In this document: positions 1 to 9,749 of the stretch, piece after piece
Position numbering within the stretch: position 1 is the stretch's first letter
Layout: every line of letters begins with the position of its first letter
Source: UBA7236 sp044227505
Lineage (GTDB): Bacteria > Bacteroidota > Bacteroidia > Chitinophagales > BACL12
Reading direction: 5' to 3'
Length of the DNA: 28,500 nucleotides
NCBI GenBank assembly: GCA_044227505.1
Contig: JBGAWP010000052.1
Location: 1-28,500, forward strand
Notes under the pieces: model-generated
Seen by the model: only the letters and a program-made list of their open reading frames with translations
The model's database searches: none
Told to the model about the DNA's origin: nothing
Made by a program: the position numbers and the translations under genes

Positions 1-1968
1 ATCTTGGCCAGGCGTTCCAATAATGAATCGTTTCAATTGAAAAATGAAGGATGTTAGTTCATGAATTAGATCATTTTTATTTTCAATTTCAAGATTTATA
101 TTTTTTATATTATATTTACTAAAAGCTTTTGAATCATCACTAATTTCTGTTAAACTTTTACTTAAATTATCACTTTTATTATTGGAAATATTATTGAAAA
201 TCACCTGTATCTCAACCGCCAATTCGGGAAATAAACTTCTTGCAGCATTCTCAGCGTAGGTTATAGCATCCATAAATGGAACTTTGTACAAGGAGGAAAT
301 CCTGAAGCAACCTTTTGTTATCAAATACATTGCCTCTGCGAATCTATTGATCTCTAAAAAGTAAGTTCCGGCATCTATGATCAAGAGCCTAATTTCCTTA
401 TAAAAATCAGCAATATTTTGTAATTGTTCGAAATATTCATGATGTATGTTTATGTCGAATTCCGGTGTGACCTGACTTGTTATCTCATTTAAAGTAGAAC
501 GGTTTAGAACCGCTTGAGATTCGCTGAGTGAAAATAATAAATTTTTTAATTGCTGATCACTCTTATATCTGGGGTCTGACATCAAATTGTCAAGAACCTG
601 AAACATCAAACGGTCGGGAATATTCAATAGTTCTTGTACGGATACAATTAAACACGTAACCGGCGTTTGTTTTAATCGTAAAAACATTACATAAGCATGC
701 AAGATCAATCTATTTCTTTTAGATTCTAAATCACTTATATAACTATTTGCCACTCCCTTCCATACATTGTTTTTAATAAATATTTTTTGAAAAAATGTTT
801 CCAATTCGAGTATCTCAGGAATGTTTGAAATATCAATAATTTCTTTGAGGACAACTTCAGAAAACTGAGCAATCAATGAATTAATATCGAATGATAAATT
901 TATGATCAGGGTCCGGAAATATGCCCTGGCACGCAAGGGTTCCTTTTTTATAAAATGCAATATTTCTTCTTCCACATCTCCTGCACTACGATAAGGAAGA
1001 GAAGAGTACCTGAAATAATAATTTAATAAATTTTCAGAAGTTTTTATTGAATTATATTCTTGTTGGGTATTATTTTCTATTACATTAGAGGGCTTAAGCC
1101 CTTGCATTAATTCCGAAAAAATAGCACCTAATTCAAACTGGTGAATACCAGTGAGTGCCAGTTCTTTTATCGAACTTTTAAGAAATCCCAAAAAAACATC
1201 CACCCGCAATCCATGCTTTATAGCAAGTTGATTTATCAAGTACTTTAGAATGGTTTTTTTGGTATGATAGCTACCTGAATTTACAAATAAGTATTCAAGA
1301 ATTACTTCCCAAACTACATTTCGCATTTTAATGGGAGAAACCTGCAGTATTGGTTTTTTTTCATGTCTGGATATAACATCATTTTTAAACTCAATAATAA
1401 ATCCAGCCCTTTGTGGATATATAAATTCAACCAAAAGATCCAGTAATTCGTCCTCAAACTGAAAAATTAAACGAAGCCTGACTTCTTCATTTTTTGCGAT
1501 GGCTAATAATTCAGTTTTAAAACTTTCATTTTTCTCCTGAAGCAATTCTTTGAGCCAATCCCGAGGATGCCCTGAAGGACGTTCACTCCAATTATAGTAA
1601 CCTTTGGTCAGATAAAATATAACATAATCAGATTTACTAGTTATGGCTGACAAAATTGTGAGGCCCTTGTTACCATTATTATTTCGAAAAGCAAGAAGCA
1701 AATACTGTTGTAAAGCTGATTCCAGTTTGTTTAAAATTTCACGGTCAAAATTGTTCGGGTTAATGATTCCAAGATCTAATTCTATATTTTCGAATTGAGC
1801 AGATTTATCCTCAATTTCAAAAGCATCAAGAACACGATTTAATAGAACCGGAATCTCACGTTGATTCAAAAAACTTAGTCGGGACTGTAATGACAACGCT
1901 TCCTTTCCATTGTCAGTTACAACATTAAAAGTTTGAGACCTGATAGTATGAACCACCTTATTTCCCAT
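1..1968 (-). CDS. eCIS tape-measure-family protein (Afp14/Pvc14-like), 3' end cut by window edge
   Basis: This reading frame is open from an ATG at 1966-1968 to the left edge, giving 656 codons with no stop, so the C-terminus is missing. The N-terminal ~70 residues (an HTIRSQTFNV start, then a region around SRLSFLNQREIPVLLNRVLD and ENIELDLG) resemble the opening of the family annotated as contractile injection system tape measure protein. The rest is a long, mostly helical, Leu/Ile/Lys/Glu-rich chain. Such proteins are thought to set tube length inside the nascent particle. The gene starts 9 bp after the Pvc12-like gene ends, which is its usual place in eCIS loci, normally followed by the AAA+ ATPase. 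The family call rests on the N-terminus and position; the middle of the protein has no motif I recognise. Confidence 0.8.
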   Translation of the reverse strand, partial: MGNKVVHTIRSQTFNVVTDNGKEALSLQSRLSFLNQREIPVLLNRVLDAFEIEDKSAQFENIELDLGIINPNNFDREILNKLESALQQYLLLAFRNNNGNKGLTILSAITSKSDYVIFYLTKGYYNWSERPSGHPRDWLKELLQEKNESFKTELLAIAKNEEVRLRLIFQFEDELLDLLVEFIYPQRAGFIIEFKNDVISRHEKKPILQVSPIKMRNVVWEVILEYLFVNSGSYHTKKTILKYLINQLAIKHGLRVDVFLGFLKSSIKELALTGIHQFELGAIFSELMQGLKPSNVIENNTQQEYNSIKTSENLLNYYFRYSSLPYRSAGDVEEEILHFIKKEPLRARAYFRTLIINLSFDINSLIAQFSEVVLKEIIDISNIPEILELETFFQKIFIKNNVWKGVANSYISDLESKRNRLILHAYVMFLRLKQTPVTCLIVSVQELLNIPDRLMFQVLDNLMSDPRYKSDQQLKNLLFSLSESQAVLNRSTLNEITSQVTPEFDINIHHEYFEQLQNIADFYKEIRLLIIDAGTYFLEINRFAEAMYLITKGCFRISSLYKVPFMDAITYAENAARSLFPELAVEIQVIFNNISNNKSDNLSKSLTEISDDSKAFSKYNIKNINLEIENKNDLIHELTSFIFQLKRFIIGTPGQD

Positions 1969-1977
1969 ATTATACAT

Positions 1978-4908
1978 TCAAATATTGTACTTTTTGTGCA
2001 TATCCCGAATAAAACAAATGAGTGCGTATTTTGTATTGTTAATCTCTGTAATTTCATCCACACCCGGCAATAAGGAGAATAAACGTATATATAGTTCTTC
2101 AAAAATTTTCATTTCTTTCAAATTAAGCCAAAATGTATTTGAAACAATATGAATTGGAGCCTGTTCATATACATTATTTTCAAATAATTTTCTGAAGAAA
2201 GGATCTTGAAATCTTCCGGGCCAATCTGGCAAGAAAAAACTCATTTTAAATGAAAAGAATTTTTCATCAACCTTTTCAGACCCAAAATAAGCAAAATATT
2301 TAATTACCTCCCCTTTTGTTTGATTTATGGTGCCAGGATGATTTTGCATTATTAAAATCCAATTTTCCAATAATTTTTTGTCCTCAAATAGTTGCTCGGA
2401 AATAGCTATCAATTTCCCTTTATTATTTTCCACTTGCAAGCGATATTCTCCTTCAATACCTGAAATACGCATCTTCCACTTTTCATTTAAAGGGATTTCA
2501 GAAGGGATATGCATACAATTCAACATTATAGTATCAGTAATATAATTTCTTTCACTTAAAGTATGAAGTTTTGTTTCAATGAGAGAAATATTAAAATCCG
2601 GGTCAATGGAACTATAAAATTGGTTTAGATCGAATCTGAAACCAAAATGTTTTCCGGTATATTCAGGGGCCAGTAGCAGGTGTTCGAGTAAAAAAACTCC
2701 TTCACATTTAGCACTCAATTTTTTTAAAAAATTTACTACTTTTTTTATTGTTTTTTTTGCGTCCCATTCCGTTTCTGTTACGTGCACAACACTAACCTTT
2801 CCTTTATTATTGAACAAAATATAATACTGACTTTTAGTGCCAAATTTTGAATTGCTTACAGAATAATTTTCCGGTATGATTCCTTCTCTTAAAATATCCT
2901 TTAAAATAGTATATTCATTTCCAAGATAAAAGAATGAATCACTGATATTAATAGCATCCTGTTCAAATAGGATCGGCGAGGTGCCGATCAGCCATTCATC
3001 CGGCTGACCGGAAAAAAATGATTGCAATTTCTCAGAGATTCCTGCAATATTTTCCTTTCGGTAATAAATACCTATCCCTGAATCAGGGAGCTCTTTTGAT
3101 AAAAGTCGAATAGAATAATCTTCAATATTTAAAAGTATAGAAAGTTTTTTTACCAATGCAGGAATATGAATTTTTATTTCAGCATGCTGTTCATTGGAGT
3201 TAGTTTTAATCGGCTCAAGGTAATTAATTGCGGTAGTTCTATATGCACTAAGTTTATCATACTCATTAATAAGTTTGCGTTTATTGCCAAGAATAATATT
3301 ATCAGAATTATTTACATCTCCCTCTTTTTCCGAATAAGATGTTTCGATTTTTTGGTTAGCATAACCGTCGAATCGTTCACCAAATCTACTTAATAAATTA
3401 TTAGCCACCTGATTTAATCTGATCGTGGCATTGGAGTCTTCTTCATCATTAAGACCATCAAGTATTAATTTCCACTGTGCTAATTTATCATTTATCTCTA
3501 CCGGGACATCTATAAGATTTGCAACCTGCTGCATATCACTCAGAACCTGATAAAAATAGGAATTTCGATTTTTGCTCCTCGTATCATATAAAGTATAAAA
3601 GTTATGTAATTGTGCAAGATAATTTGCCATTAATTGATCAAAAGGCAGCAAATATGCTTTTAATTGATTTGCCTGGGCGAGACGAATAGCATCTGAACTT
3701 GAGGAAAGTCCTTGTGATCCAATTCCATAAAGATAAGGAAACTGCTGGCGAACTGACGTATAATATGAAATATCATTAAATGTGCCTTTTGGGATACTGA
3801 AATCTTCGTTTGAATAAGCGCTTTTATCCCTCGAAAACTCATTAGCCTTCAAATAAGCAACCATATCATTTACAATAATTAAATTTGGGGTAACCTGCAC
3901 CTCCCCTACCTGAAATTTTATTTCCCTGTTGTCTTTAGGAAAAAGCAGATATGGAACATACCCGGATGGAACAATTATGAAATCCTCTGTTACTGAATTA
4001 GCCATTCTCAGATTTTCATCTGCAATTTCTAATTTTAACATGGTGATTCCATGAATTTGATTGATGTTTGCCAAGCGTTTAGTGATATCTGCAAACTCGA
4101 TCACTTGTAATTTTTCATTTAAATCACAATCCCGAATATATCCGTTCTTTAGTTTAGGCCCATTAAATATTTCGAATATTGGCACATGGTTATTTTGTAA
4201 TTCTGAAGCGGTATAAAATTTATTATCAGGTGAAAGGTATTGATTAATTGTTGTTAACACTCTGGTCATGATCGACTCAACGCGTTCCCCATTTGGTGCA
4301 ACCTGAATATTAAATTTAAGGTTAAGCATTAATGGTTTGTAAATATGGATATCATATACATCTTCACAAAGATTGCGGAAAGATGCATACAGTTTTTTTA
4401 CTTCCTTCCTAATCAGTTTTTCTTCCTCCAACTGATCCTCAGGGGCCGTCTTATAGGAAAATAATTCTATATATATTTTATACAAACCATCTAAATATGA
4501 ATTATGTTCATCAAATAATATTTTACTTTCCGATTCAAAATACACATTCTTAACATTGGGAATACCATCAATAATTAGTTTTCGATAATCATTTATTGTA
4601 ATTGGATTTGTTGAGAGAATATCAGGAGCAAGATAAAAAGCATTATCACCGGGCGATAAAACCTGATCCTCATTTTGCAACAATAAATCTTTTACCGGTA
4701 GTGAAGTTTTATTTTTTATTTCTGTTAATGCATATAATATATTTTCAAGAATGGTAACTCCAGGATCATGTTCATTATAATCGGTCCACCTCTCGCTCGA
4801 AAAATCCTGAAGCAGGTTAATACCTTCAGTAAAAAGTGATTCGAAATCACTTTTCCCACGGTCAACCCGCTGTATAGAGTCTTTTTTATTTTCGAGTTTA
4901 TTATTCAT
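1978..4908 (-). CDS. eCIS baseplate wedge protein, Pvc12/Afp12-like
   Basis: A 976-residue protein with the characteristic N-terminal signature WTDYNEHDPGVTILE at about residues 41-55, which marks the Afp12/Pvc12 and gp6/BaseplateJ-related wedge subunits. In the PVC and Afp particles this subunit pairs with Pvc11 to form the baseplate wedges around the spike hub. The size fits the family (roughly 900-1000 residues). It has no signal peptide or membrane segment, as expected for a structural protein assembled in the cytoplasm. Its ATG overlaps the stop of the preceding 247-residue gene by 4 bp (ATGA), so translation is probably coupled, and the tape-measure gene follows after 9 bp. The middle and C-terminal parts have no motif I can name. 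Confidence 0.88.
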   Translation of the reverse strand: MNNKLENKKDSIQRVDRGKSDFESLFTEGINLLQDFSSERWTDYNEHDPGVTILENILYALTEIKNKTSLPVKDLLLQNEDQVLSPGDNAFYLAPDILSTNPITINDYRKLIIDGIPNVKNVYFESESKILFDEHNSYLDGLYKIYIELFSYKTAPEDQLEEEKLIRKEVKKLYASFRNLCEDVYDIHIYKPLMLNLKFNIQVAPNGERVESIMTRVLTTINQYLSPDNKFYTASELQNNHVPIFEIFNGPKLKNGYIRDCDLNEKLQVIEFADITKRLANINQIHGITMLKLEIADENLRMANSVTEDFIIVPSGYVPYLLFPKDNREIKFQVGEVQVTPNLIIVNDMVAYLKANEFSRDKSAYSNEDFSIPKGTFNDISYYTSVRQQFPYLYGIGSQGLSSSSDAIRLAQANQLKAYLLPFDQLMANYLAQLHNFYTLYDTRSKNRNSYFYQVLSDMQQVANLIDVPVEINDKLAQWKLILDGLNDEEDSNATIRLNQVANNLLSRFGERFDGYANQKIETSYSEKEGDVNNSDNIILGNKRKLINEYDKLSAYRTTAINYLEPIKTNSNEQHAEIKIHIPALVKKLSILLNIEDYSIRLLSKELPDSGIGIYYRKENIAGISEKLQSFFSGQPDEWLIGTSPILFEQDAINISDSFFYLGNEYTILKDILREGIIPENYSVSNSKFGTKSQYYILFNNKGKVSVVHVTETEWDAKKTIKKVVNFLKKLSAKCEGVFLLEHLLLAPEYTGKHFGFRFDLNQFYSSIDPDFNISLIETKLHTLSERNYITDTIMLNCMHIPSEIPLNEKWKMRISGIEGEYRLQVENNKGKLIAISEQLFEDKKLLENWILIMQNHPGTINQTKGEVIKYFAYFGSEKVDEKFFSFKMSFFLPDWPGRFQDPFFRKLFENNVYEQAPIHIVSNTFWLNLKEMKIFEELYIRLFSLLPGVDEITEINNTKYALICFIRDMHKKYNI

Positions 4909-5648
4909 TTTAGTAAAGATTCCATTTCAATATCCCACATTTTAGTTATATGAAATTTGATGTTTTGATCCTTTCCATAATCAGATCTGGTTTTCATTTG
5001 GAGAGAGTAATTATGCATCTTACCATGAAACCGAAATGCGATCCTGTTCCAGCAAAACCCATAATTTGCCTGAGTTAAATTAATTTTTGATTTGCCAAAT
5101 GTACTAACGGCAATGGCGTGAGCCATTGCATATTTACCTGTATGTACTTTACCAACCTGGGCAACAATTTCAAAAGCATTACACCCGTCGAGATCGGGCA
5201 CTACTGTGTGCCAATGACCATTAGCTGCAATTAATCCATTTTTAAAGGTTCCCATTCTACTATCGGCTCCTGCAATTCCATGAACATGGAAAGTTGTTTG
5301 AGGATCTAATGTTTCAATTCCGGTAAATCCGCCTTTTTTAAAAAATATCCTGGGATTTGATTTTCCTTCCGGAGTTGGTTCACTTATTGTAAAACCTCGG
5401 TTTTCCTCATCACCAAGTTCAATTGTCCAATCAGCAAAAGCATCCTGAATATTTTCATATAAGCTGACAACTCTGCTTGAATCTTTTCCTTCGGGCGATA
5501 ATATTAATCCATCCTCCGCATTTTTTGAAATACCATCATCAACTGTGTTTAACATAGAATCTATAAGGCTCTCAAAACTACTTTGCGTTGGTCTGCTCCC
5601 ATTTGAAAAAAGCTGTTTTAAACTTAATCTATTAAGTGATTTATTCAT
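4905..5648 (-). CDS. conserved eCIS-locus protein between Pvc11 and Pvc12, possible fibre/baseplate accessory
   Basis: A 247-residue soluble protein. The first ~40 residues form a short helical segment (LKQLFSNGSRPTQSSFESLI, then DSMLN and VDDGI) of the kind found at the head of several Bacteroidota tail-fibre-like and eCIS-associated proteins. The rest is beta-rich and Gly-rich, with conserved-looking patches around HVHGIAGADSRMG, NGHWHTVVPDLDGCNAFEI and GKYAMAHAIA. Its start overlaps the end of the Pvc11-like gene by 8 bp and its stop overlaps the start of the Pvc12-like gene by 4 bp, so it is translated with the two wedge genes. I infer a baseplate-attached accessory or receptor-binding part. 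A chaperone or an effector carried on the baseplate is also possible. No enzymatic motif is visible. Confidence 0.6.
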   Translation of the reverse strand: MNKSLNRLSLKQLFSNGSRPTQSSFESLIDSMLNTVDDGISKNAEDGLILSPEGKDSSRVVSLYENIQDAFADWTIELGDEENRGFTISEPTPEGKSNPRIFFKKGGFTGIETLDPQTTFHVHGIAGADSRMGTFKNGLIAANGHWHTVVPDLDGCNAFEIVAQVGKVHTGKYAMAHAIAVSTFGKSKINLTQANYGFCWNRIAFRFHGKMHNYSLQMKTRSDYGKDQNIKFHITKMWDIEMESLLK

Positions 5649-8600
5649 AATTATAAACGTTTTCTTTAATAAATAATACAGTATTAATTATGTCTTCGGC
5701 CTGTTCAGATAAATTTGATGAATTGGATATTTGTGTAGCTTCTGTTTGACAATTAGTTGGCGATCCAATAATAAAATCTAACCCAATCTCCATATTTCCG
5801 ATCCCGACAATATTATCAAACTTAAAAGGCAGTGCATTAATATAAATGCCGCTTCTTTCAAAGGGTAATAATATTGAACAATCGGTATTAACATTTATAA
5901 TATCTCCTCCTTTAAATACCTCCATTTCAAATTTATCATCACCTGTTTCCACAATATGTTCAATATATAAATTATCTATTGTTTTCACATAGGGTAGATT
6001 TTCAAGGTAACTTGCAAGCATTTGTGGCATTACTGATTTTCCTATTTGTCCGTTCAATTCCCCTAAATTTGAAATAGGGGATAAAAAATTAATGATCTCC
6101 TTATTTAATAGTTTCAAATAATAACCCCCGGTATCCTCAGGGTCGAACACTACACTACAGTTCACAAATAGTGTTTCAATTACAGGGTTCATCACCCTAA
6201 TTTTACTAAATGTATTGGCAGAATCCTGAAGAAATTTTTGAATTGCAGATAATTCATCGATATTAAAATATTTCTGTTTGTAATAATCCCAATCATTTCT
6301 CAAAACAATAACATTGATATATTTTGATTGTGGGCGTAAATTAATATCTAAGTTTGTACATTTGGCTATTCCCACCTCGGGAAAATTTTGTAAAACAAGC
6401 CGTTCATAATCCCATAATGTTACTGCCCTCGATTTATGACGCAATCTTTCCCTGACTCTTGTATATATAAAATCCTCTTCTACCCTACCTCCTTTTGAAT
6501 CAGCCGGTTGGATTACAGATTTTATATCGGGATAATTTCCATTCATAACATTAATTGATCCAGCCGGCACACTTCTTCCAATAAGTAATTTATCCTCTGT
6601 TGTGCATACAACTTCTGTAGCATTTAAAAAGATTCCTGTAATGAATGGAAAATTCTGTGGATTAGATTTAGGAGATATTCGTATATAATATAAGCGATTC
6701 GCATCCTCAACGTCTAAAATATTAAAAGGTAATACAATTTCAATAATACCTGATCTTACGAATTTGTCAGTCCCATCTGATAAAATATTTTTAGGATCCA
6801 ATAATATCCAATCCTCATATTGCAAGTATTCCCAACAAATATTATTTTCAGCAGTCGGGAAATATTTCTTGTTGCCTGATAATTGAAAATACACACTTAA
6901 AACAGAAGGAAATTGTACTTGTGAAAATGCCAATATAAGATAACCTGATGAGTTAAAATTATAAATAAAATCATTTCCCGAAATAATCTTATTTACCAAA
7001 ACATTCTTTAATCCAAGAGGTGTTATATGTTTAAATTCTCCCGAGTTAAAGGTTGCGTGCGTATCACCTGAAAATGTAGGATCGAAAATTAATTCATCAG
7101 ACGCTGAATAGTTCAGGGATAACGAACTGACTTTGGGCACGAATGGTTTATTCGGATAAGGCAGATTCGATCTATTAATTGCATTATATCTGGCAATTCT
7201 CGCAATATCACTGCTATATTCACTTGCCCCAAATGCTTGTGTGGGAGCAACCAACATTAATTTTATAAAACCGGTAAGCGTTTTAGTAGAGTAAGGAATA
7301 GGGTCCATTAATGTATAATCTCGTGGTATTTCCATTACTTCAAATGGAGTTACTTCAATCATACTTTCTGGCGAAACTTTTACTGAATCAGATCCATCGG
7401 GTGCGATGCACGGGTAGGTCACAAATAAACTTTCCAGATCTGAGATTTCAGAAACCCAATTACCGTTAATCAATATAGTTGGCTTTATTTGAAAAGAACT
7501 ATTGGTAAAAACCTCTGAATATCCTTTGTAATAAACATCAAAACCACCATAATCCTGAGGCACTGAATTCCAATTGAGGTTAACACTCAATTTATTAATT
7601 CGTTTCTTAAAAAGTTCTGCTTTACCAATCATCAAATAATCAAATTGTTCCGGAATAGGCCCGAAAAGGTCAAATGCTTTTGAGGTAATAATTTTGCCAA
7701 GATTATTATATGCAGATACATTTTTTGCATCGTTTACATCCGCATCAATTACGATCTTGTATAATTGCACGTCAGTAAAAAAGGAATATACATAAATGGA
7801 GGCCATGGGATTTAATTCAAATTTAAGAGAAGGCCATTTAATCTCCATTGAATCACTAAAAGCATCCATTGCAGGCGCTGCAGCAGATAAGTTAATTGTA
7901 ACAGAAAAGGCATTGTTCTTATGATCATAATCGATCCAGTAATCTGAAATATTGATCCAGCCTCCAATTGTTGTATAACTTATATTAAATGCATTGTCAA
8001 ATAAATTGTGAAATACGTAATCATATTTTTTTTGAGGAGGATTATCAGCAACCTGTTGAATAAGATTCCAAAAATTTGAATTCTTAACCGGAGTTAACAT
8101 GTAAAATGTAACTTTAATTTGTCTTATCCCTTCACTAAGAAATAAAACAGGTGAACCCAAAATAAATCCCATGTCTCCAACACAGTTTTCCTGGATCTGC
8201 GGGTTGTAGATTACATTCGGGTCTGCGCCAAAAAGTGCAGCGTCATTACCGTCCGTTGTTTTTAATCCATCCGACGAATTCATTAATGAAACAAGTTTGA
8301 TATCAGAAACCAATGTGTCCTTTGTACCAGCAGTGATATTTGGATTTTTATTTATATACAAAGTGTTGATCCTTTCCAATGTTGTAGAAAGAATTGTAAG
8401 CGACCTTTTTGTTTCAAATAACAGATCCTTTTTTGTATTGAACACTAATTTTCCTGCGCTCACTAAAGCACCCTGATTAATTAAGGATTTTTGAATTTTA
8501 GGCAATAGTTGAAAGCTAACAATTGCGCTTGTTTGAACACCTGGTAATACTTCCTGTCGGAGTATATCCTTAAAATAAAAATCCAAATGTCTTAGAGGTA

Positions 8601-9282
8601 AAGAATTTAAATTGTTTTGTGCACTTTTAAATAATTCTGCAAATGCCATAAAGAGGGCAACATCTGGCCTATGGCTATTATTTTTGGTAATAATATCTTT
8701 TATATATTCTTTAGTTAATTTTTGAATATATAACACAAATTTTAAATAAACATGCAGCATTCCAAATGCATCATTCTCATCAGAGATCGCTTGATCCGGA
8801 TTTAATGCAAATAACATTGCATTTTCTTTACCATAAGTTTTTCTGAGATTATAAATATTGATCAGTTGGTCAGATTCATAGGCTCTTAATTGTGCATTAA
8901 ACACTTCGTCATATAAAACAGTGCTTATTTTGTTAGCCATCATTGGCTCATCTAATTCCAAAAGTTTGAGTGGCCATCCATTAGTTGTATTTCTCCAGTA
9001 TTCAACAACTTTTTTTGCTTCTTCAACAGATTGATGGGCATTAAGCAGGGATTCAGTTTTCTCGTTAACAATACCAATCATATAAAATATTGAACTCCCG
9101 CTAATTACCTGCGACCAGTTTCCATCAGGAATATTTTGTTCGTTATAATATAAAAGATTACCGAGAATTCGCTGAATATAAAATAAAAGGTCATCAAAAG
9201 AACGGTTATCCATCTGAAAAGTATTCATCAGCATAGTTTCCTGAGCACGTTGCAATTGAGATGTACCTGTTCTTCTATTCAT
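5641..9282 (-). CDS. eCIS baseplate wedge protein, Pvc11/Afp11-like (BaseplateJ-related)
   Basis: A 1213-residue protein, the largest in the cluster. The region near residues 935-965 carries the Pvc11-type signature RVRERLRHKSRAVTLWDYER followed by LVLQNFPEVGIAKC, typical of the BaseplateJ/gp6-like core of this family. In PVC and Afp this subunit forms the wedge with Pvc12 and gp25-like Pvc9. It is at the upper end of the family size; the long N-terminal and central parts are beta-rich and may carry added surface domains. The start codon overlaps the last base of the gp25-like gene (position 9282) and the 3' end overlaps the next gene by 8 bp, so the wedge genes are tightly packed. No signal peptide or membrane helix is present. 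Confidence 0.88.
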   Translation of the reverse strand: MNRRTGTSQLQRAQETMLMNTFQMDNRSFDDLLFYIQRILGNLLYYNEQNIPDGNWSQVISGSSIFYMIGIVNEKTESLLNAHQSVEEAKKVVEYWRNTTNGWPLKLLELDEPMMANKISTVLYDEVFNAQLRAYESDQLINIYNLRKTYGKENAMLFALNPDQAISDENDAFGMLHVYLKFVLYIQKLTKEYIKDIITKNNSHRPDVALFMAFAELFKSAQNNLNSLPLRHLDFYFKDILRQEVLPGVQTSAIVSFQLLPKIQKSLINQGALVSAGKLVFNTKKDLLFETKRSLTILSTTLERINTLYINKNPNITAGTKDTLVSDIKLVSLMNSSDGLKTTDGNDAALFGADPNVIYNPQIQENCVGDMGFILGSPVLFLSEGIRQIKVTFYMLTPVKNSNFWNLIQQVADNPPQKKYDYVFHNLFDNAFNISYTTIGGWINISDYWIDYDHKNNAFSVTINLSAAAPAMDAFSDSMEIKWPSLKFELNPMASIYVYSFFTDVQLYKIVIDADVNDAKNVSAYNNLGKIITSKAFDLFGPIPEQFDYLMIGKAELFKKRINKLSVNLNWNSVPQDYGGFDVYYKGYSEVFTNSSFQIKPTILINGNWVSEISDLESLFVTYPCIAPDGSDSVKVSPESMIEVTPFEVMEIPRDYTLMDPIPYSTKTLTGFIKLMLVAPTQAFGASEYSSDIARIARYNAINRSNLPYPNKPFVPKVSSLSLNYSASDELIFDPTFSGDTHATFNSGEFKHITPLGLKNVLVNKIISGNDFIYNFNSSGYLILAFSQVQFPSVLSVYFQLSGNKKYFPTAENNICWEYLQYEDWILLDPKNILSDGTDKFVRSGIIEIVLPFNILDVEDANRLYYIRISPKSNPQNFPFITGIFLNATEVVCTTEDKLLIGRSVPAGSINVMNGNYPDIKSVIQPADSKGGRVEEDFIYTRVRERLRHKSRAVTLWDYERLVLQNFPEVGIAKCTNLDINLRPQSKYINVIVLRNDWDYYKQKYFNIDELSAIQKFLQDSANTFSKIRVMNPVIETLFVNCSVVFDPEDTGGYYLKLLNKEIINFLSPISNLGELNGQIGKSVMPQMLASYLENLPYVKTIDNLYIEHIVETGDDKFEMEVFKGGDIINVNTDCSILLPFERSGIYINALPFKFDNIVGIGNMEIGLDFIIGSPTNCQTEATQISNSSNLSEQAEDIINTVLFIKENVYNYE

Positions 9283-9731
9283 TATTTGGCTTGACTCATT
9301 TGAATTAATTTTTGATAGGCATATAAATGCGGAATTCCAGTGCCCTCAATTTTATAATAAGGGAACACAAGATTAAATCTTGAATTTGTTGCACGTATAG
9401 TATAATCAAGTAATACCTTAATTATACCATCAAGGTAATCTGCCTGATTGACCTGAACAGAATTAAGTGTGATTCTTACTTCATATTTTGTAATTGCAGT
9501 TATTATAACTTCCTGCATTAAATAATTTCTAGTTGTTGAAATAGGTTCAAAAACAAATTTTACCAGATTACTTCCATATTCGGGAACCATTATTCTTTCT
9601 CCAAGTGATGTGTTCATTAATATTTGTAACGACTGCGCGATATCAGTTGCATCCGAGACCATAATAATCCCTGTTTCTTTTTTGAATGTGGGCGGAAAAC
9701 TCCATCCTGTTCCTAAAAATGATTTATCCAT
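9282..9731 (-). CDS. eCIS baseplate protein, gp25/GPW family (Pvc9/Afp9-like)
   Basis: A 149-residue protein of the GPW/gp25 family, which links wedge, tube base and sheath initiation in contractile tails. The block GERIMVPEYGS at residues 44-54 corresponds to the conserved E-P-R/P-E-Y-G region of the family, preceded by DIAQSLQILMNTS, a typical gp25 helix. The length is normal. It sits directly before Pvc11, sharing one base with it, and 18 bp after the spike gene. In PVC and Afp loci a PAAR tip gene (Pvc10) usually lies close by; there is no room for one on either side of this gene. Confidence 0.9.
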   Translation of the reverse strand: MDKSFLGTGWSFPPTFKKETGIIMVSDATDIAQSLQILMNTSLGERIMVPEYGSNLVKFVFEPISTTRNYLMQEVIITAITKYEVRITLNSVQVNQADYLDGIIKVLLDYTIRATNSRFNLVFPYYKIEGTGIPHLYAYQKLIQMSQAK

Positions 9732-9749
9732 ATATCTTTATTTAATGCT

